Shown: one piece after another, positions 1 through 7,087 of the stretch | How positions within the stretch are numbered: the first letter of the stretch is position 1 | Layout of the letters: the number at the start of each line of letters is the position of its first letter | From: JACPFJ01 sp041738275 | GTDB lineage: Bacteria > Desulfobacterota > Desulfuromonadia > Geobacterales > Pseudopelobacteraceae | NCBI GenBank assembly: GCA_041738275.1 | Contig: JBGSQD010000213.1 | Location: forward strand, 1 to 16,024 | DNA length: 16,024 nucleotides | Direction of reading: 5' to 3' | Made by a program: the position numbers and the translations under genes | The notes under the pieces: model-generated | Told to the model about the DNA's origin: nothing | Database searches by the model: none | The model's input: the letters and a program-made list of their open reading frames with translations, nothing else

Positions 1-7
1 CCCACCC

Positions 8-139
8 TCACGCAGCATCGCTCGCTGGATCATAGATAACTTCAAATAGCCCACACATCACCTCATTTGCGGCTTTTTCAATACCGCGCCAACCTGCAAC
101 CTGCTGAAACAGACCGATATGTGCAATGGCATGCTCTTT
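8..139 (-). other. Unassigned open reading-frame fragment, possible gene remnant
   Basis: On the minus strand an open frame of about 43 codons ends in TGA at 10-8. It begins just after an in-frame TAA at 148-146, with no start codon that has a ribosome binding site. The translation looks protein-like (for example GLFQQVAGWRGIEKAANEVM). I do not recognise the family. It could be the degraded 3' end of a gene cut off by the stop, or chance. It lies upstream of, and opposite to, the FecR-domain gene. Confidence 0.22.
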
Positions 140-149
140 GCGTTATACT
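121..149 (+). promoter_or_regulatory. Weak candidate promoter for the FecR-domain gene
   Basis: TATACT at 144-149 matches the sigma-70 -10 consensus at five of six bases. The hexamer 17 bases upstream (GTGCAA, 121-126) is a poor -35. The start of transcription would fall about 35 bases before the ATG at 190. Confidence 0.3.
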
Positions 150-177
150 ATTACATTAGTATCGCCCATATACGGGC

Positions 178-184
178 AAGGAGG
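178..184 (+). promoter_or_regulatory. Ribosome binding site of the FecR-domain gene
   Basis: AAGGAGG lies five bases before ATG 190, a near-perfect Shine-Dalgarno that fixes this start. Confidence 0.8.
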
Positions 185-189
185 CTGGT

Positions 190-2112
190 ATGAAACGAAT
201 CATCTTGTTATGTCTGGCAGTAATACTCATCATTCCTAACTTTTCTGTGGCTGGAGTCATAGGGCCGGCACGGGTCCGGCTCGTGGATGGCGACATCATG
301 TTCCGAACACCTGATGTCGACGAATGGTTGCCGGCAGCTATCAATACGCCTCTGGACGAAGGAGATACGCTCTGGTGCCCGGATGGCGCCAAAGTGGAGA
401 TTCAGCTTTCCGATGGCACACTGGTGCGTCTGGATGGCGGGTCGCAACTTGAACTGATAGCCAATGAAGAAGGGTTCACGCAGCTGCATCTGGCAAGCGG
501 CAGGCTGTACGTGAGGACAACCAAGACCAGCACGCTTGACTCACTCCAGATCGACGCCGACGACACCACAGTGCTTCCCGCCGCCCGCACGAGGCTTAGT
601 CTGGACATGCTGCCGAACAATCAGGAGGATGTCTCCATATTCAAGGGTTCAGCTTATGTGGAAGGCAATGGCAACCGCACCAATGTGCGTGCCGGTGAGC
701 AGATCGCGATGGAGGAAGATCACAGCGAACTCCTGCCGCTCAAACAGCCCGACAGCTGGGAGAATTGGAACATGGAGCGGGATCGGGCACTGTCACGGGA
801 AGCCAGGGCTGACTCGTATCTACCCGATGAGTTACAAAGCTATTCATCGGAACTCGATTCAAACGGCAGCTGGGTCAGTGATCAGGAATACGGCATGGTC
901 TGGCGGCCGTCCGTGGTCGTATCGACCGATTGGGCGCCCTATAGCAGCGGACGCTGGATCTGGAAAGGAGATGACTATGTCTGGATATCCTTCGAGAGCT
1001 GGGGATGGGTACCATATCACTATGGTCGCTGGTCTTTCAGCAGCAGATACGGATGGTGCTGGGTGCCGCCTGCACGGGGAGACGTCTACTGGGGGCCAGG
1101 GTACGTCGGGTGGTACCGTACCGGCGACCACGTGGGCTGGACCCCCCTGGCTCCTGGCGAGATCTTTTACGGGCGTCGGAATTATGGCCGGCATAGCGTA
1201 AACATTACCAATACAAGGGTCATAACAAGCACCGTCAAGTACCGGAACCAAAGGGCCCGTGGCGGTCTGACAGTTCTGCCGCAGAGCGATTTCCTGAGGG
1301 GCAGGGCAGCCACTCGGCAACCAGCAAGGAATTCATCGGTTTCGGTATCGGTTTCAATCGGCAGCCCGCGCCTTCAGCCTCTCCGGGAAACACGCATGCC
1401 AATTGTCAGGAAGGCTCCGCCACGAGTGGCCCCACCGCGGATAGAGCGCAAAGACCCCCGCGAATTACGGCAGCGATTCCCTCGGGTGACACCTGCTGTT
1501 GATGCACGGCCAAAATCCGGGAAACCCGCACCTGTCATAAAGGCTCCGGCGGCACAACCTACTCAGCCGCCCCGGATAAGGGAAAAGCGCACCATCCATC
1601 CTGTTGTGGTTCCAACAGAAAAGAAACCAGATGCCGTAACCCCGCCTAAAGCTGCTCCGCCGCAACGCGATGAACGTCGGCAACGACCAACAGTTGCGCC
1701 ACCTGCGCCTGCGCCACCTGCTCCACCTGCGCAACCTGTGCCTCCAGCAGCACTGCCTGCGCCACAAATCAAGCGCCCAGCCACCGAAACTGTTCCAAAG
1801 GTCAGAGAGCAGCGGCAACGACCTGCAGCTACTCCGGCTGTGCCTCAAGTAGTGGTGCCGCCATCATCGGATGTACCTCCTCAACGCAGGGAGCAGCCTC
1901 GCAGGGCAACCCCTCAGGTAACAGCACCTCAAAAGGCAACTGAACCTCAAAAAGTTACACCACAACGAGCTGAAAAGCCTCAGAAAGAACCTATACAGAT
2001 ACAGAAAGAATTGAAGCAGAAAAAGGTCTGGAGGGTTAAAACGCCTGAGGATGCCAAGGAAAGTGATCCTAAAGAAAAAGAGCTCAAGGACAGGGATCGT
2101 AAAGGTAGGTAG
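190..2112 (+). CDS. Exported FecR-domain protein with DUF6600-like Trp/Tyr-rich region and Pro-rich tail
   Basis: A 640-residue protein. Residues 1-21 form a signal peptide (MKR, hydrophobic core, SVA-G cleavage), so it is probably periplasmic or surface-associated. Residues about 55-160 resemble the FecR beta-rich domain (DGAKVEIQLSDGTLVRLDGGS, then an ASGRLYVRT segment and a GEQIAM end). Residues about 210-330 begin YLPDEL and carry repeated W/Y motifs such as GRWIW, WGWVPYHYGRW and YGWCWVPP, the pattern of DUF6600. From about 380 on the chain is rich in Pro, Ala, Arg, Lys and Gln, is probably disordered, and is very basic. Classical FecR is a membrane anti-sigma regulator. Here there is no internal transmembrane helix and no sigma factor or TonB receptor gene alongside, so a structural or envelope-binding role is at least as likely. 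A terminator follows. The exact function is unknown. Confidence 0.85.
   Translation: MKRIILLCLAVILIIPNFSVAGVIGPARVRLVDGDIMFRTPDVDEWLPAAINTPLDEGDTLWCPDGAKVEIQLSDGTLVRLDGGSQLELIANEEGFTQLHLASGRLYVRTTKTSTLDSLQIDADDTTVLPAARTRLSLDMLPNNQEDVSIFKGSAYVEGNGNRTNVRAGEQIAMEEDHSELLPLKQPDSWENWNMERDRALSREARADSYLPDELQSYSSELDSNGSWVSDQEYGMVWRPSVVVSTDWAPYSSGRWIWKGDDYVWISFESWGWVPYHYGRWSFSSRYGWCWVPPARGDVYWGPGYVGWYRTGDHVGWTPLAPGEIFYGRRNYGRHSVNITNTRVITSTVKYRNQRARGGLTVLPQSDFLRGRAATRQPARNSSVSVSVSIGSPRLQPLRETRMPIVRKAPPRVAPPRIERKDPRELRQRFPRVTPAVDARPKSGKPAPVIKAPAAQPTQPPRIREKRTIHPVVVPTEKKPDAVTPPKAAPPQRDERRQRPTVAPPAPAPPAPPAQPVPPAALPAPQIKRPATETVPKVREQRQRPAATPAVPQVVVPPSSDVPPQRREQPRRATPQVTAPQKATEPQKVTPQRAEKPQKEPIQIQKELKQKKVWRVKTPEDAKESDPKEKELKDRDRKGR
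1696..1766 (+). repeat. Low-complexity Pro/Ala codon repeat inside the FecR-domain gene
   Basis: Imperfect short repeats built on GCGCCACCTGC (exact copies at 1696-1706 and 1711-1721) encode alternating Pro-Ala stretches such as APPAPAPPAPPAQP. The tract lies in the disordered tail and could expand or contract by slippage. Confidence 0.5.
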
Positions 2113-2154
2113 TGCCAAACATTCACACGCACGCAGGTTTCATGCATAAACGTC

Positions 2155-2191
2155 AAAGGGCATCCGATTTCAACCGGATGCCCTTTATTTT
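2155..2191 (+). terminator. Rho-independent terminator after the FecR-domain gene
   Basis: A perfect 12-bp stem AAAGGGCATCCG / CGGATGCCCTTT (2155-2166 with 2175-2186) has an 8-base loop and is followed by ATTTTTAT. The A-rich left flank means it could also work, more weakly, for the convergent phosphomutase gene on the minus strand, which stops at 2210. Confidence 0.85.
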
Positions 2192-2209
2192 TATCATTGC
2201 TGCTAAAGC

Positions 2210-3406
2210 CTACTTCTTCAACAACAGCTCCATCAGCTTGTGTCCCTCAACAACCAGACCCGTTGCCTTGGCCTGCGCCTCGTCGTAGGAGACCGCGCCG
2301 TTACCCTGCCCGGAATTGCCGCGGTAAATGATGAACGGCACCGGCTCGGAGGTGTGGGTCATCAGGTGTACCGGTGTGGGATGGTCCGGGGTACAGAGGA
2401 TGGCATAGTCGTCAAATTTCCTGATCCCTTCCAGCACCGTTCCGACCACCTGCCGGTCGAAATCCTCAATGGCCTGAATCTTGTGATCCATACGCCCGGA
2501 ATGGGAAGCTTCATCCGGCGCCTCCACATGAACATAAACGAAATCATGATCTTCCAATGCCGCAAGAGCAGCCTGGGCCTTGCCCAGGTAGTTGGTGTCT
2601 ATATAACCGGTAGCGCCTGCCACGTTGATGATGTCCAGACCGGCACAGACGCCGATCCCCTTGATCAGGTCAACCGCCGAGATGACCGAACCCTTCAAAC
2701 CGAATTTATGGTCATAGGTTTCGATCTTCGGCGTTTTGCCATGTCCCCACAGCCAGATCGAATTGGCCTCCGGAAGATCCTGTTCTTTTCGCTTCTTGTT
2801 GAGCGGATGGTCGTGCAGCACCATCTGGGCATGGTTCATGATATTGATAATGGCATCCGCACCGTCGCCTTTGGGCAGAAACTCCATAATCGCCTTGCGG
2901 GTGATGTCGTGGGGCGGGACTGCCGTCATGCCGTCCTTGCCGCCACGCCAGACCATCAGGTGACGGTAGCCGACACCGGAATGGAATTCGAATTCCGCGC
3001 TGCCAAGCTCTTTTTGGAGCGTACCCACCAGTTCCCTGCCATCTTCGGTGGAGATGTGCCCTGCCGAAAAATCCTCCATGTAGATCTTGCTGCCGTGCGG
3101 ACGCAGGGTCACCAGGTTCATGCGGAAGGCCACATCATCCGGACCGAGCTCTACCCCCATACTGATCGCTTCCAGCGGGGAACGCCCGGTGTAGCAATTG
3201 CGGGGGTTATAACCAAAGACCGAAAGATTGGCGACATCGCTGCCGGGTGGCAGGCCATCGGGTACAGTGTGGGCCAGACCAACCTGGCCGTGCTGTGCCA
3301 TGAGATCCATGTTCGGCGTAATTGCCGCCTGAAGGGGTGACTTATCACCCAGTTCGCTGTATAGCTCGTCCGACATGCCGTCGCCGAGCAGAACAATAAT
3401 CTTCAT
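2210..3406 (-). CDS. apgM: ApgM-type cofactor-independent phosphoglycerate mutase (or proposed homoserine kinase)
   Basis: A 398-residue cytoplasmic metalloenzyme of the alkaline-phosphatase superfamily. It most likely interconverts 3- and 2-phosphoglycerate in glycolysis and gluconeogenesis. Metal-site and catalytic signatures are visible: LLGDGMSD with Asp9, a presumed phospho-accepting Ser62 in ANLSVFGY, LWGHGKTP near 218-225, APDEASH with Asp298 and His302, TPDH with Asp341/His342, and His351. The length fits the archaeal-type family, not the roughly 510-residue GpmI family. A subfamily of this length was proposed to be a homoserine kinase from genome context, so the substrate is not settled. 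No threonine-pathway gene is nearby to support that. The ATG is preceded by GAAAGG. It appears monocistronic, with its own promoter at 3440-3469. Confidence 0.88.
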   Translation of the reverse strand: MKIIVLLGDGMSDELYSELGDKSPLQAAITPNMDLMAQHGQVGLAHTVPDGLPPGSDVANLSVFGYNPRNCYTGRSPLEAISMGVELGPDDVAFRMNLVTLRPHGSKIYMEDFSAGHISTEDGRELVGTLQKELGSAEFEFHSGVGYRHLMVWRGGKDGMTAVPPHDITRKAIMEFLPKGDGADAIINIMNHAQMVLHDHPLNKKRKEQDLPEANSIWLWGHGKTPKIETYDHKFGLKGSVISAVDLIKGIGVCAGLDIINVAGATGYIDTNYLGKAQAALAALEDHDFVYVHVEAPDEASHSGRMDHKIQAIEDFDRQVVGTVLEGIRKFDDYAILCTPDHPTPVHLMTHTSEPVPFIIYRGNSGQGNGAVSYDEAQAKATGLVVEGHKLMELLLKK

Positions 3407-3439
3407 AAAAGCCTTTCACGCAGTGGTAATATTTCAGAC

Positions 3440-3469
3440 ATATTAGTTTCCGAATCACCATCTTGTCAA
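3440..3469 (-). promoter_or_regulatory. Sigma-70-like promoter for apgM
   Basis: Read on the minus strand, TTGACA (3469-3464) is a perfect -35. An 18-base spacer separates it from TAATAT (3445-3440), which matches the -10 consensus at four of six bases. It sits in the gap between vapC and apgM and gives apgM transcription independent of the toxin-antitoxin pair. Confidence 0.6.
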
Positions 3470-3508
3470 CCTATACAGAACAATTACTGAATTATCTCTT
3501 TTACCGAA

Positions 3509-3916
3509 CTACCACACCTCCAGCACAAAATCCCGATACTCACGAATCATTTCAAAATCCCCACGGTTGGATGTTATCAGCCGGGCGCCATGCGTGCGTG
3601 CCGTCAAGGCAATCAACAGATCGAAATGCAAATCGCGCAGCTTATCCGGCGAATACCCCTTGTCGTTACGTAACTTCCCGAGTATCTGACCTGATTCCAG
3701 CCAATTTTTTTCTGTTGGGGTCAGAACCGGATGATTTTTTTCCAGCTCCTTCAAAAATGAACTCTCCGCTGGTTTCGTCGCCCCTCGCCACAATTCTGAC
3801 AGAACAACCGATGACGTCCTTATAAGTCCGTTGATGGCGTCAATTCGCTCCTGATGACACGCGGTACGCAGATGGTCGATGAATACCGATGTATCGAAGA
3901 TGATCAGGTTACTCAC
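3509..3916 (-). CDS. vapC: VapC-type PIN-domain toxin ribonuclease
   Basis: A 135-residue PIN-domain protein, probably a Mg-dependent RNase that blocks translation when freed from its antitoxin. All four acidic residues expected of the PIN active site are present: Asp8 in IIFDTSVFID, Glu41 in LSELWRG, Asp99 in HFDLLIA and Asp120 in TSNRGDF. The toxin therefore looks intact. Translation starts at GTG 3916, overlapping the end of the antitoxin gene by 8 bases, the usual coupling for such pairs. The RNA target cannot be read from the sequence. The pair sits between two unrelated housekeeping units, which suggests it arrived as a cassette, though no repeats or integrase flank it. Confidence 0.92.
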   Translation of the reverse strand: MSNLIIFDTSVFIDHLRTACHQERIDAINGLIRTSSVVLSELWRGATKPAESSFLKELEKNHPVLTPTEKNWLESGQILGKLRNDKGYSPDKLRDLHFDLLIALTARTHGARLITSNRGDFEMIREYRDFVLEVW

Positions 3917-4097
3917 CGTGTCCCTCGAAAGTCAGTTTTCCCGCATGCTTTGTCATCAAATTCCGGAATTTCTTGAGTGCCACGATTTCACGCAATGCGG
4001 CATGAACCGCCTCTGTCCGGCTTTTTACACCCAATATCTGTGCGGCCTCATCGGCCAAATGCGTATCCAACCTGATTGATGTCATTGCAGTTGCCAT
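3909..4097 (-). CDS. vapB: VapB-family antitoxin
   Basis: A 62-residue protein. The N-terminal TSIRLD strand followed by two helices (HLADEAAQILGV, SRTEAVHAALREIVALKK) fits a ribbon-helix-helix DNA-binding domain. The C-terminal segment to residue 62 probably wraps the toxin. It should neutralise the PIN toxin encoded just downstream and, with it, repress its own promoter. ATG 4097 is preferred over the in-frame ATG at 4085 because TTGGAGG lies eight bases before it. The gene ends with TAA inside the start of vapC. Confidence 0.9.
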   Translation of the reverse strand: MATAMTSIRLDTHLADEAAQILGVKSRTEAVHAALREIVALKKFRNLMTKHAGKLTFEGHGE

Positions 4098-4118
4098 AAT
4101 TCAAGCCTCCAAATCATA

Positions 4119-4152
4119 TTGTATATACACATTACCAAAAGGATATATACAA
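4119..4152 (-). promoter_or_regulatory. Inverted-repeat operator of vapBC
   Basis: Perfect 9-base arms TTGTATATA (4119-4127) and TATATACAA (4144-4152) are separated by 16 bases, so arm centres lie 25 bases apart on nearly the same helix face. The repeat brackets the -10 region of the vapBC promoter. That position and form suit a ribbon-helix-helix autorepressor. Binding by VapB is inferred. Confidence 0.6.
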
Positions 4153-4157
4153 GTCAA
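4129..4157 (-). promoter_or_regulatory. Candidate vapBC promoter
   Basis: On the minus strand, TTGACT (4157-4152) and TAATGT (4134-4129) are separated by 17 bases. The -35 matches five of six consensus bases and the -10 only three of six. The operator arms overlap the spacer and the region just after the -10. Confidence 0.45.
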
Positions 4158-4221
4158 TTTTGTTATCAGCTCATATAAACCTCACAAGCCTTCACATCTG
4201 CTTCTATCACAAGAGACTGCC

Positions 4222-4866
4222 TTATTTCCTGACAAATATTTCCTTTGCCAGGTTGCTGTCGATGGCAAACTCAGAAAAACCGACCCGGAAGATATACGAA
4301 GGGAACGATTGGACCAGGGTAATCTTGTTACCCGGCAGTACCCCCATGGCCATCAGTTTCTGCATCTTCTTGTTATCCTCGGTCTGAATGTAGGCGATCT
4401 CACCATCCTGGCCCGACTTGAATTCGGTCAGCGGCACCACCCCCAGATCACCCTCGGCACGGGCCTGAACACAGCACTCTCCAGGCGGAATCGGCTTGCC
4501 ATGGGGGCAGGTCGTGGGGTGGTTGAGCATGGTGCATACCTTGACATCAACCCCTTCGTTGAGCAGGTGCTCGAACTCGCAAGCCCTGTGGTCACCATCT
4601 TCACCGCGGATGTTAAGCACGTCCATCATCAGGCGTTCCGCCAAACGGTGGCGGCGAATCGTCATTCTGCCCTCATTCTTGCCTTCAGGCCGGAAGTAGA
4701 CCATTCCCTGACGCAACTCTATCATGGTGTGTTTTGTCAATTCGGCATAGGCAGGGTCATCCAAGGTTATGCCAATCGATTCAGGATCCAGGAAGGATTG
4801 GCCCTCTTCTTCCACAGCAATCCAAAGCGCCTCAAGAATTTCTTCAGCCTTTTCAGACAGCTTCAT
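4222..4866 (-). CDS. DtxR-like metal sensor fused to a FeoA (SH3-like) domain
   Basis: A 214-residue protein. Residues about 70-130 match the DtxR/MntR metal-binding and dimerisation domain: RRHRLAERL (His73, Glu77), then DHRACEFEHLL with His93, Cys96, Glu99 and His100 at the spacing of the known metal ligands, then CPHGKPIPPGECC. Residues about 141-214 form a FeoA-type SH3-like domain (LMAMGVLPGNKI). The N-terminal 65 residues fall where the winged helix should be, but are poorly matched to a normal recognition helix, and the usual stretch before RHRLAERL appears shortened. It is the last gene of the feoB transcript, overlapping the Cys-rich gene by 4 bases (ATGA). It is either an iron-responsive repressor or a FeoB partner that senses metal. 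No separate feoA exists in the window. Confidence 0.82.
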   Translation of the reverse strand: MKLSEKAEEILEALWIAVEEEGQSFLDPESIGITLDDPAYAELTKHTMIELRQGMVYFRPEGKNEGRMTIRRHRLAERLMMDVLNIRGEDGDHRACEFEHLLNEGVDVKVCTMLNHPTTCPHGKPIPPGECCVQARAEGDLGVVPLTEFKSGQDGEIAYIQTEDNKKMQKLMAMGVLPGNKITLVQSFPSYIFRVGFSEFAIDSNLAKEIFVRK

Positions 4867-5048
4867 AATTTATCCCCTTTATCATTCTTTATAAACAGTT
4901 TCTTTATGGATTTGACCAAGGCCGGTTCCAGCGGGTTTTTATAGTTGCAGCGGGGACAATGGACATTGTGGCAGCCGCCGGAACAGCCGCCGCACCCCTT
5001 TATACCATCATTCTCGTCAAACTCATGTCCACAGAATCCGCATATCAC
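4863..5048 (-). CDS. Small seven-cysteine protein of the feoB operon
   Basis: A 61-residue soluble protein with cysteines at 3, 6, 19, 22, 26, 31 and 34. They form two CxxC knuckles (CGFC, CPRC) flanking a Gly-rich CGGCSGGC segment, followed by a basic tail. This is a zinc-ribbon or rubredoxin-like arrangement, so it may bind Zn or Fe. It starts with GTG at 5048, overlapping the feoB stop by 4 bases, and its TGA overlaps the next ATG by 4 bases, so translation is coupled on both sides. The context points to a role in ferrous iron uptake, perhaps metal delivery or FeoB regulation. It is unlike the membrane-anchored FeoB-associated Cys-rich proteins because it has no transmembrane helix. The function is inferred from position only. 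Confidence 0.75.
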   Translation of the reverse strand: MICGFCGHEFDENDGIKGCGGCSGGCHNVHCPRCNYKNPLEPALVKSIKKLFIKNDKGDKL

Positions 5049-7033
5049 GCCAATAACCCCGTTAACAACAAAAACTTGTTGAGCACAAAACCACTGCCAT
5101 AAGCAAACAGGCTCACAAAGATTCCTATGGCGCTGGCCGTAAGCCAGCCGCGCTCGTTCTTCATCACCAGAAACTGGGCCACACAGGGGATGAACAGTGT
5201 CAGCGTCACCGCCGCAACAGTCAGCTGGCGGGCATCCATCAACCCCTTGCTTTGCAGATCATACAGGCCGGCAGCACCGTAATCACGACGGAAAAAACCG
5301 AAGATGAAGGCAACGGCTGTCTCTTTCGGCAAACCTATGGAAGCCATCACCGGGGTCATGGCCGTAATCAGCTTTTCGAAGAACCCGGTGACCTTCCCCA
5401 GCCACAGCAGCACTGAAGCTATTATGAACAGGGGCAGTATCTCCATGAAATACCACTGCATGCGGGTGTAGGTCTTGGTCAGAACATTGGTAAACTGAGG
5501 CATCCGCATGGGCGGCAGCTCCATGTAAAACATGGGGGGCTCGCCCGGCATTACCTGCGCGGCCAGGAGCCCGACCAGGATGAAGAGCAGCAGCATGCAC
5601 ACCCCCCACACCAGCAGAGCCCCCGGCGCCATTGACAGGAGTCCGAGTATAACTCCCAACTGGGCGGAACATGGAATCGCCAATGCCAGCAGCAACGTGG
5701 CGATGACCCGCTCACGCGTCGTCTCCAGGGTACGTGTCACCATTGTCGCCATGGTGTCGCAACCGAAACCGAGCACCATCGGGATGACCGCCCGGCCTGA
5801 CATGCCGATATGCTTGAACATCCGGTCTACCAGCAATGCCAGGCGCGGAAAGTAGCCGGTATCCTCCAGAAAAGAGAAAAAGATGAAGAAGGTCGCTACG
5901 ATCGGCAGGATGATACCGACGGCGTAGCGGATGCCCAGGGTTATGATGCCGTATTCCCCTACGATCAGCTCCTGAATGATCTCCCAAGGCACGAGGCCTT
6001 TTACTACGCCGGTTATCCAGGGGTTGAACAGCTCTTCAAACAGCTTACCTTCCAGCACATCCACTACGGTTCCAGCGCCAAACTCACCCACAAACTTGTA
6101 AAGGCCGAAATAAAGAACTATCAACAGCAGCGGCACACCGGTCAGCGGCCGTACCGCAATGGTCGAGAGCCGTTCAGACAAGGTGACTACCCGTTTTTCC
6201 GGGGCAAAGAATACCTGCTTGATCAGCTTCCTGACTATTTCCTTGCGCTCCATGGAAAGGTCGAGGTGGAAGGACTCACGACGCTTGAATGCGATCTCAC
6301 GCACCTTTTCAGCAACGATCGGATAGCGGTCACCCTCACTTTGCTGCACCAGGGCCGAAATCTCCTCATCCTGCTGCAGGAGCAGCAAAGCCAGCGCCCG
6401 GCGTGAAAGGACATAATCTGCCTGCATCAAACCAGCCACTTCAGTGATATCATGTTCCAACAGTCGACTGTAGGCAAACCGTTTCGAGTTGTTGCTATCG
6501 CACCGGTAATCGGAGATAGCGAGACGGATCTCTTCAATGCCGCGCTTACGGGCAGTGGCAGCTCCGATCACCGGAATGCCCAAACGTTGGCTCAGCAGCT
6601 CCAGATCAATCTTAAGGCCTATCCGCTCGGCCTCGTCCATGATATTGACCACCAGCACCACCGGCAGTTCCGCCTCGATAAGCTGGATGGTCATTGCCAG
6701 CATACGTTCCAGGTTTCTGGCATCCAGCACATGCAGGACCACATCCGGGGTCTCTTTCAGCAGAATCTCCCTGGCAACCCGCTCCTCTTCGGTGATGGTA
6801 TGAATCGAATACATACCAGGGGTATCAATGACCTGCCACTCCTGCTGTTCGATAGTTGTATTGCCGCGAGTGACCTCGACCGATGTCCCTGGGTAATTGG
6901 AAACCGTCACATAGGCGCCGGTCAAGGCATTAAAGAGCACGCTTTTGCCCACGTTAGGGTTGCCTACCAGTGCGACCCGCTTTACTTCAACGCTACCCTT
7001 GCTTGTTTCCGTATTGCTGCTGCTTGTTGCCAT
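5045..7033 (-). CDS. feoB: Ferrous iron transporter FeoB
   Basis: An inner-membrane Fe(II) uptake protein of about 662 residues. The N-terminal GTPase domain shows G1 GNPNVGKS (about residue 24-31), NYPGTSVE for switch I, G3 DTPG and G4 NIMD. The C-terminal half holds the membrane segments with Gate motifs, including FGCDTMATMVTRTLETTRER, AIPCSAQLG and FFRRDYGAAGLYDL, then FIPCVAQF. It is shorter than E. coli FeoB (773 residues) but all core parts are present. ATG 7033 is preferred over GTG 7039, six bases upstream, because GAGAG (7045-7041) lies seven bases before the ATG and only one before the GTG. A terminator, a -35-like TTGACA and a Fur-box-like site precede it. It overlaps the downstream Cys-rich gene by 4 bases. 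Confidence 0.96.
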   Translation of the reverse strand: MATSSSNTETSKGSVEVKRVALVGNPNVGKSVLFNALTGAYVTVSNYPGTSVEVTRGNTTIEQQEWQVIDTPGMYSIHTITEEERVAREILLKETPDVVLHVLDARNLERMLAMTIQLIEAELPVVLVVNIMDEAERIGLKIDLELLSQRLGIPVIGAATARKRGIEEIRLAISDYRCDSNNSKRFAYSRLLEHDITEVAGLMQADYVLSRRALALLLLQQDEEISALVQQSEGDRYPIVAEKVREIAFKRRESFHLDLSMERKEIVRKLIKQVFFAPEKRVVTLSERLSTIAVRPLTGVPLLLIVLYFGLYKFVGEFGAGTVVDVLEGKLFEELFNPWITGVVKGLVPWEIIQELIVGEYGIITLGIRYAVGIILPIVATFFIFFSFLEDTGYFPRLALLVDRMFKHIGMSGRAVIPMVLGFGCDTMATMVTRTLETTRERVIATLLLALAIPCSAQLGVILGLLSMAPGALLVWGVCMLLLFILVGLLAAQVMPGEPPMFYMELPPMRMPQFTNVLTKTYTRMQWYFMEILPLFIIASVLLWLGKVTGFFEKLITAMTPVMASIGLPKETAVAFIFGFFRRDYGAAGLYDLQSKGLMDARQLTVAAVTLTLFIPCVAQFLVMKNERGWLTASAIGIFVSLFAYGSGFVLNKFLLLTGLLA

Positions 7034-7055
7034 GTTCACACTCTCTATGGTTCTT

Positions 7056-7074
7056 GCTTTTGATTTTCATTTTC
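7056..7074 (-). promoter_or_regulatory. Fur-box-like site upstream of feoB
   Basis: On the minus strand GAAAATGAAAATCAAAAGC matches the 19-base Fur consensus at 14 positions by my count, with two tandem GAAAAT hexamers. It covers the likely -10 region of the feoB promoter, as expected for iron-dependent repression. Binding is inferred. Confidence 0.5.
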
Positions 7075-7087
7075 AGCTTAGTGTCAA
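7059..7087 (-). promoter_or_regulatory. Candidate feoB promoter
   Basis: A perfect TTGACA (7087-7082) follows directly after the terminator T-run. The hexamer 17 bases further (ATCAAA) is a poor -10, so the promoter may need an activator, or the real -10 may be offset. Confidence 0.35.

Noticed and set aside
2240..3340. 366-codon open frame on the plus strand
   Set aside because: It is antisense to apgM, whose translation carries all family motifs. The plus-strand product resembles no known protein and is a codon-bias shadow.
5810..7063. Two plus-strand open frames of about 200 codons opposite feoB
   Set aside because: They are shadows of the feoB coding strand. FeoB shows every GTPase and gate motif.
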